DNA from: Adineta steineri
Lineage: Eukaryota > Rotifera > Eurotatoria > Adinetida > Adinetidae
Assembly (NCBI GenBank): GCA_905250115.1
Contig: CAJNOI010000010.1
Coordinates: 436,768-500,767, forward strand
Direction of reading: 5' to 3'
DNA: 64,000 nucleotides
Position 1 is the stretch's first letter. Each line of letters starts with the position of its first letter. The notes beneath the pieces are model-generated. The model worked only from the letters and a program-made list of their open reading frames with translations. It had not been told where the DNA came from and searched no databases. Position numbers and translations under genes: made by a program. Shown here piece after piece: positions 63,451 through 64,000 of the stretch.

Positions 63451-64000
63451 ATTAATTCACTCAAATGTAAGAAATAAAAGTCGACATATTTTTATATCTA
63501 CAAAGAAGACGTATTTGTATGACTCATTATTATCTCGACGAATCACAAGCGTTGCGTATTTTACTCATTTCTATCTCGACAGCTCCCGCTCATTTACATA
63601 GACATAAACTATTTATTTTCTTTTTTTTTGCTATACAAACAAACAATGAATATCCTATGCTCGTTGCAATCATGTGATTGATGATGAATATGATTCAAAT
63701 CCTATCGAATAGAATAATCGAGAATATCATAAAAAAATAAAATAGTCTATACTTTCAACAATAATAATGAATTTTTTTTAAAAAAAAGAATTTCTATTAA
63801 ATATTTATTATATAGAATTCAGTGGAAAATAGAATCATGAAAAATATTTTACCTGTAAGAAAATTATGATTAATAAATGTTTCTACTAAAATAATAATTA
63901 TTGCTCATGTGAAATGTGTCATAAAATAAAATATAAGTTGTGCAGAAAAACTATTAGTAAAGGTCAATTTATTATCTTTGAAGATAAAAAATTTCATGAC
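63451..64000. other. 5' flank of STAM, right window edge
   Basis: 550 bp of AT-rich upstream sequence. No coding exon recognised; poly-A/T runs near 63770-63790 only. Confidence 0.5.

Overview
The window is nuclear DNA from an animal, most likely a rotifer and probably a bdelloid. The evidence is AT-rich intergenic DNA, intron-dense genes whose introns are mostly 45-70 nt with clean GT/AG ends, a metazoan gene set (FANCI, BAHD1-like, FAM20C, ABCD1/2, a vasopressin/oxytocin-neurophysin precursor, STAM), and G-rich tracts resembling the TGTGGG telomeric unit reported for bdelloids. The species assignment is inference. Two runs of exactly 100 N (30714-30813, 42182-42281) are assembly gaps. Gene coordinates span first to last coding base, introns included; I read splice joins by hand.

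Left part (1-21700): an M1 aminopeptidase homologue that has lost its zinc site (minus, runs off the left edge); FANCI (minus), with a DUF3605-like gene 29 nt upstream on the same strand; RanBP9/10 and a SOUL/HEBP2-like protein (plus); then four minus-strand genes in a row (ACTR10, SRD5A1-like reductase, PWWP protein, TBC RabGAP). Three minus-strand genes (FANCI, SRD5A1-like, PWWP) have a splice acceptor directly abutting the ATG, the pattern expected from spliced-leader trans-splicing and possible operons. An unrecognised intronless gene lies at 21171.

Middle part (21800-42200): RPL23 and a large low-complexity BAHD1-like chromatin protein (minus), a Rel-homology-like protein cut by the first gap (minus), a divergent beta-tubulin without an acidic tail, a peroxisomal ABCD1/2 half transporter, a vasopressin/oxytocin-like precursor encoding CFITNCPIG plus neurophysin, and an RNF38/44-like RING-H2 ligase (all plus).

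Right part (42200-64000): a cluster of broken Cdc48/VCP fragments separated by G/C-rich TGTGGG-like tracts (plus); a vWA protein and a Ly6/quiver-like GPI protein (minus); U2SURP and a FAM20C secretory-pathway kinase (plus); an ARM-TIR-SAM protein ending in a polybasic CaaX box (minus); and the endosomal adaptor STAM (minus). Small terminal-inverted-repeat elements sit in introns of FANCI, FAM20C and the TIR gene; the last has a clear 8-bp target duplication.

The most unusual items are the Cdc48 relic/telomere-like array, the ARM-TIR-SAM-CaaX protein, the Lys-to-Arg change at the FANCI monoubiquitination position, the inactive M1 peptidase, and the neuropeptide precursor. No CRISPR array, rRNA or tRNA was seen. 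No multi-gene defence or biosynthetic system is evident.
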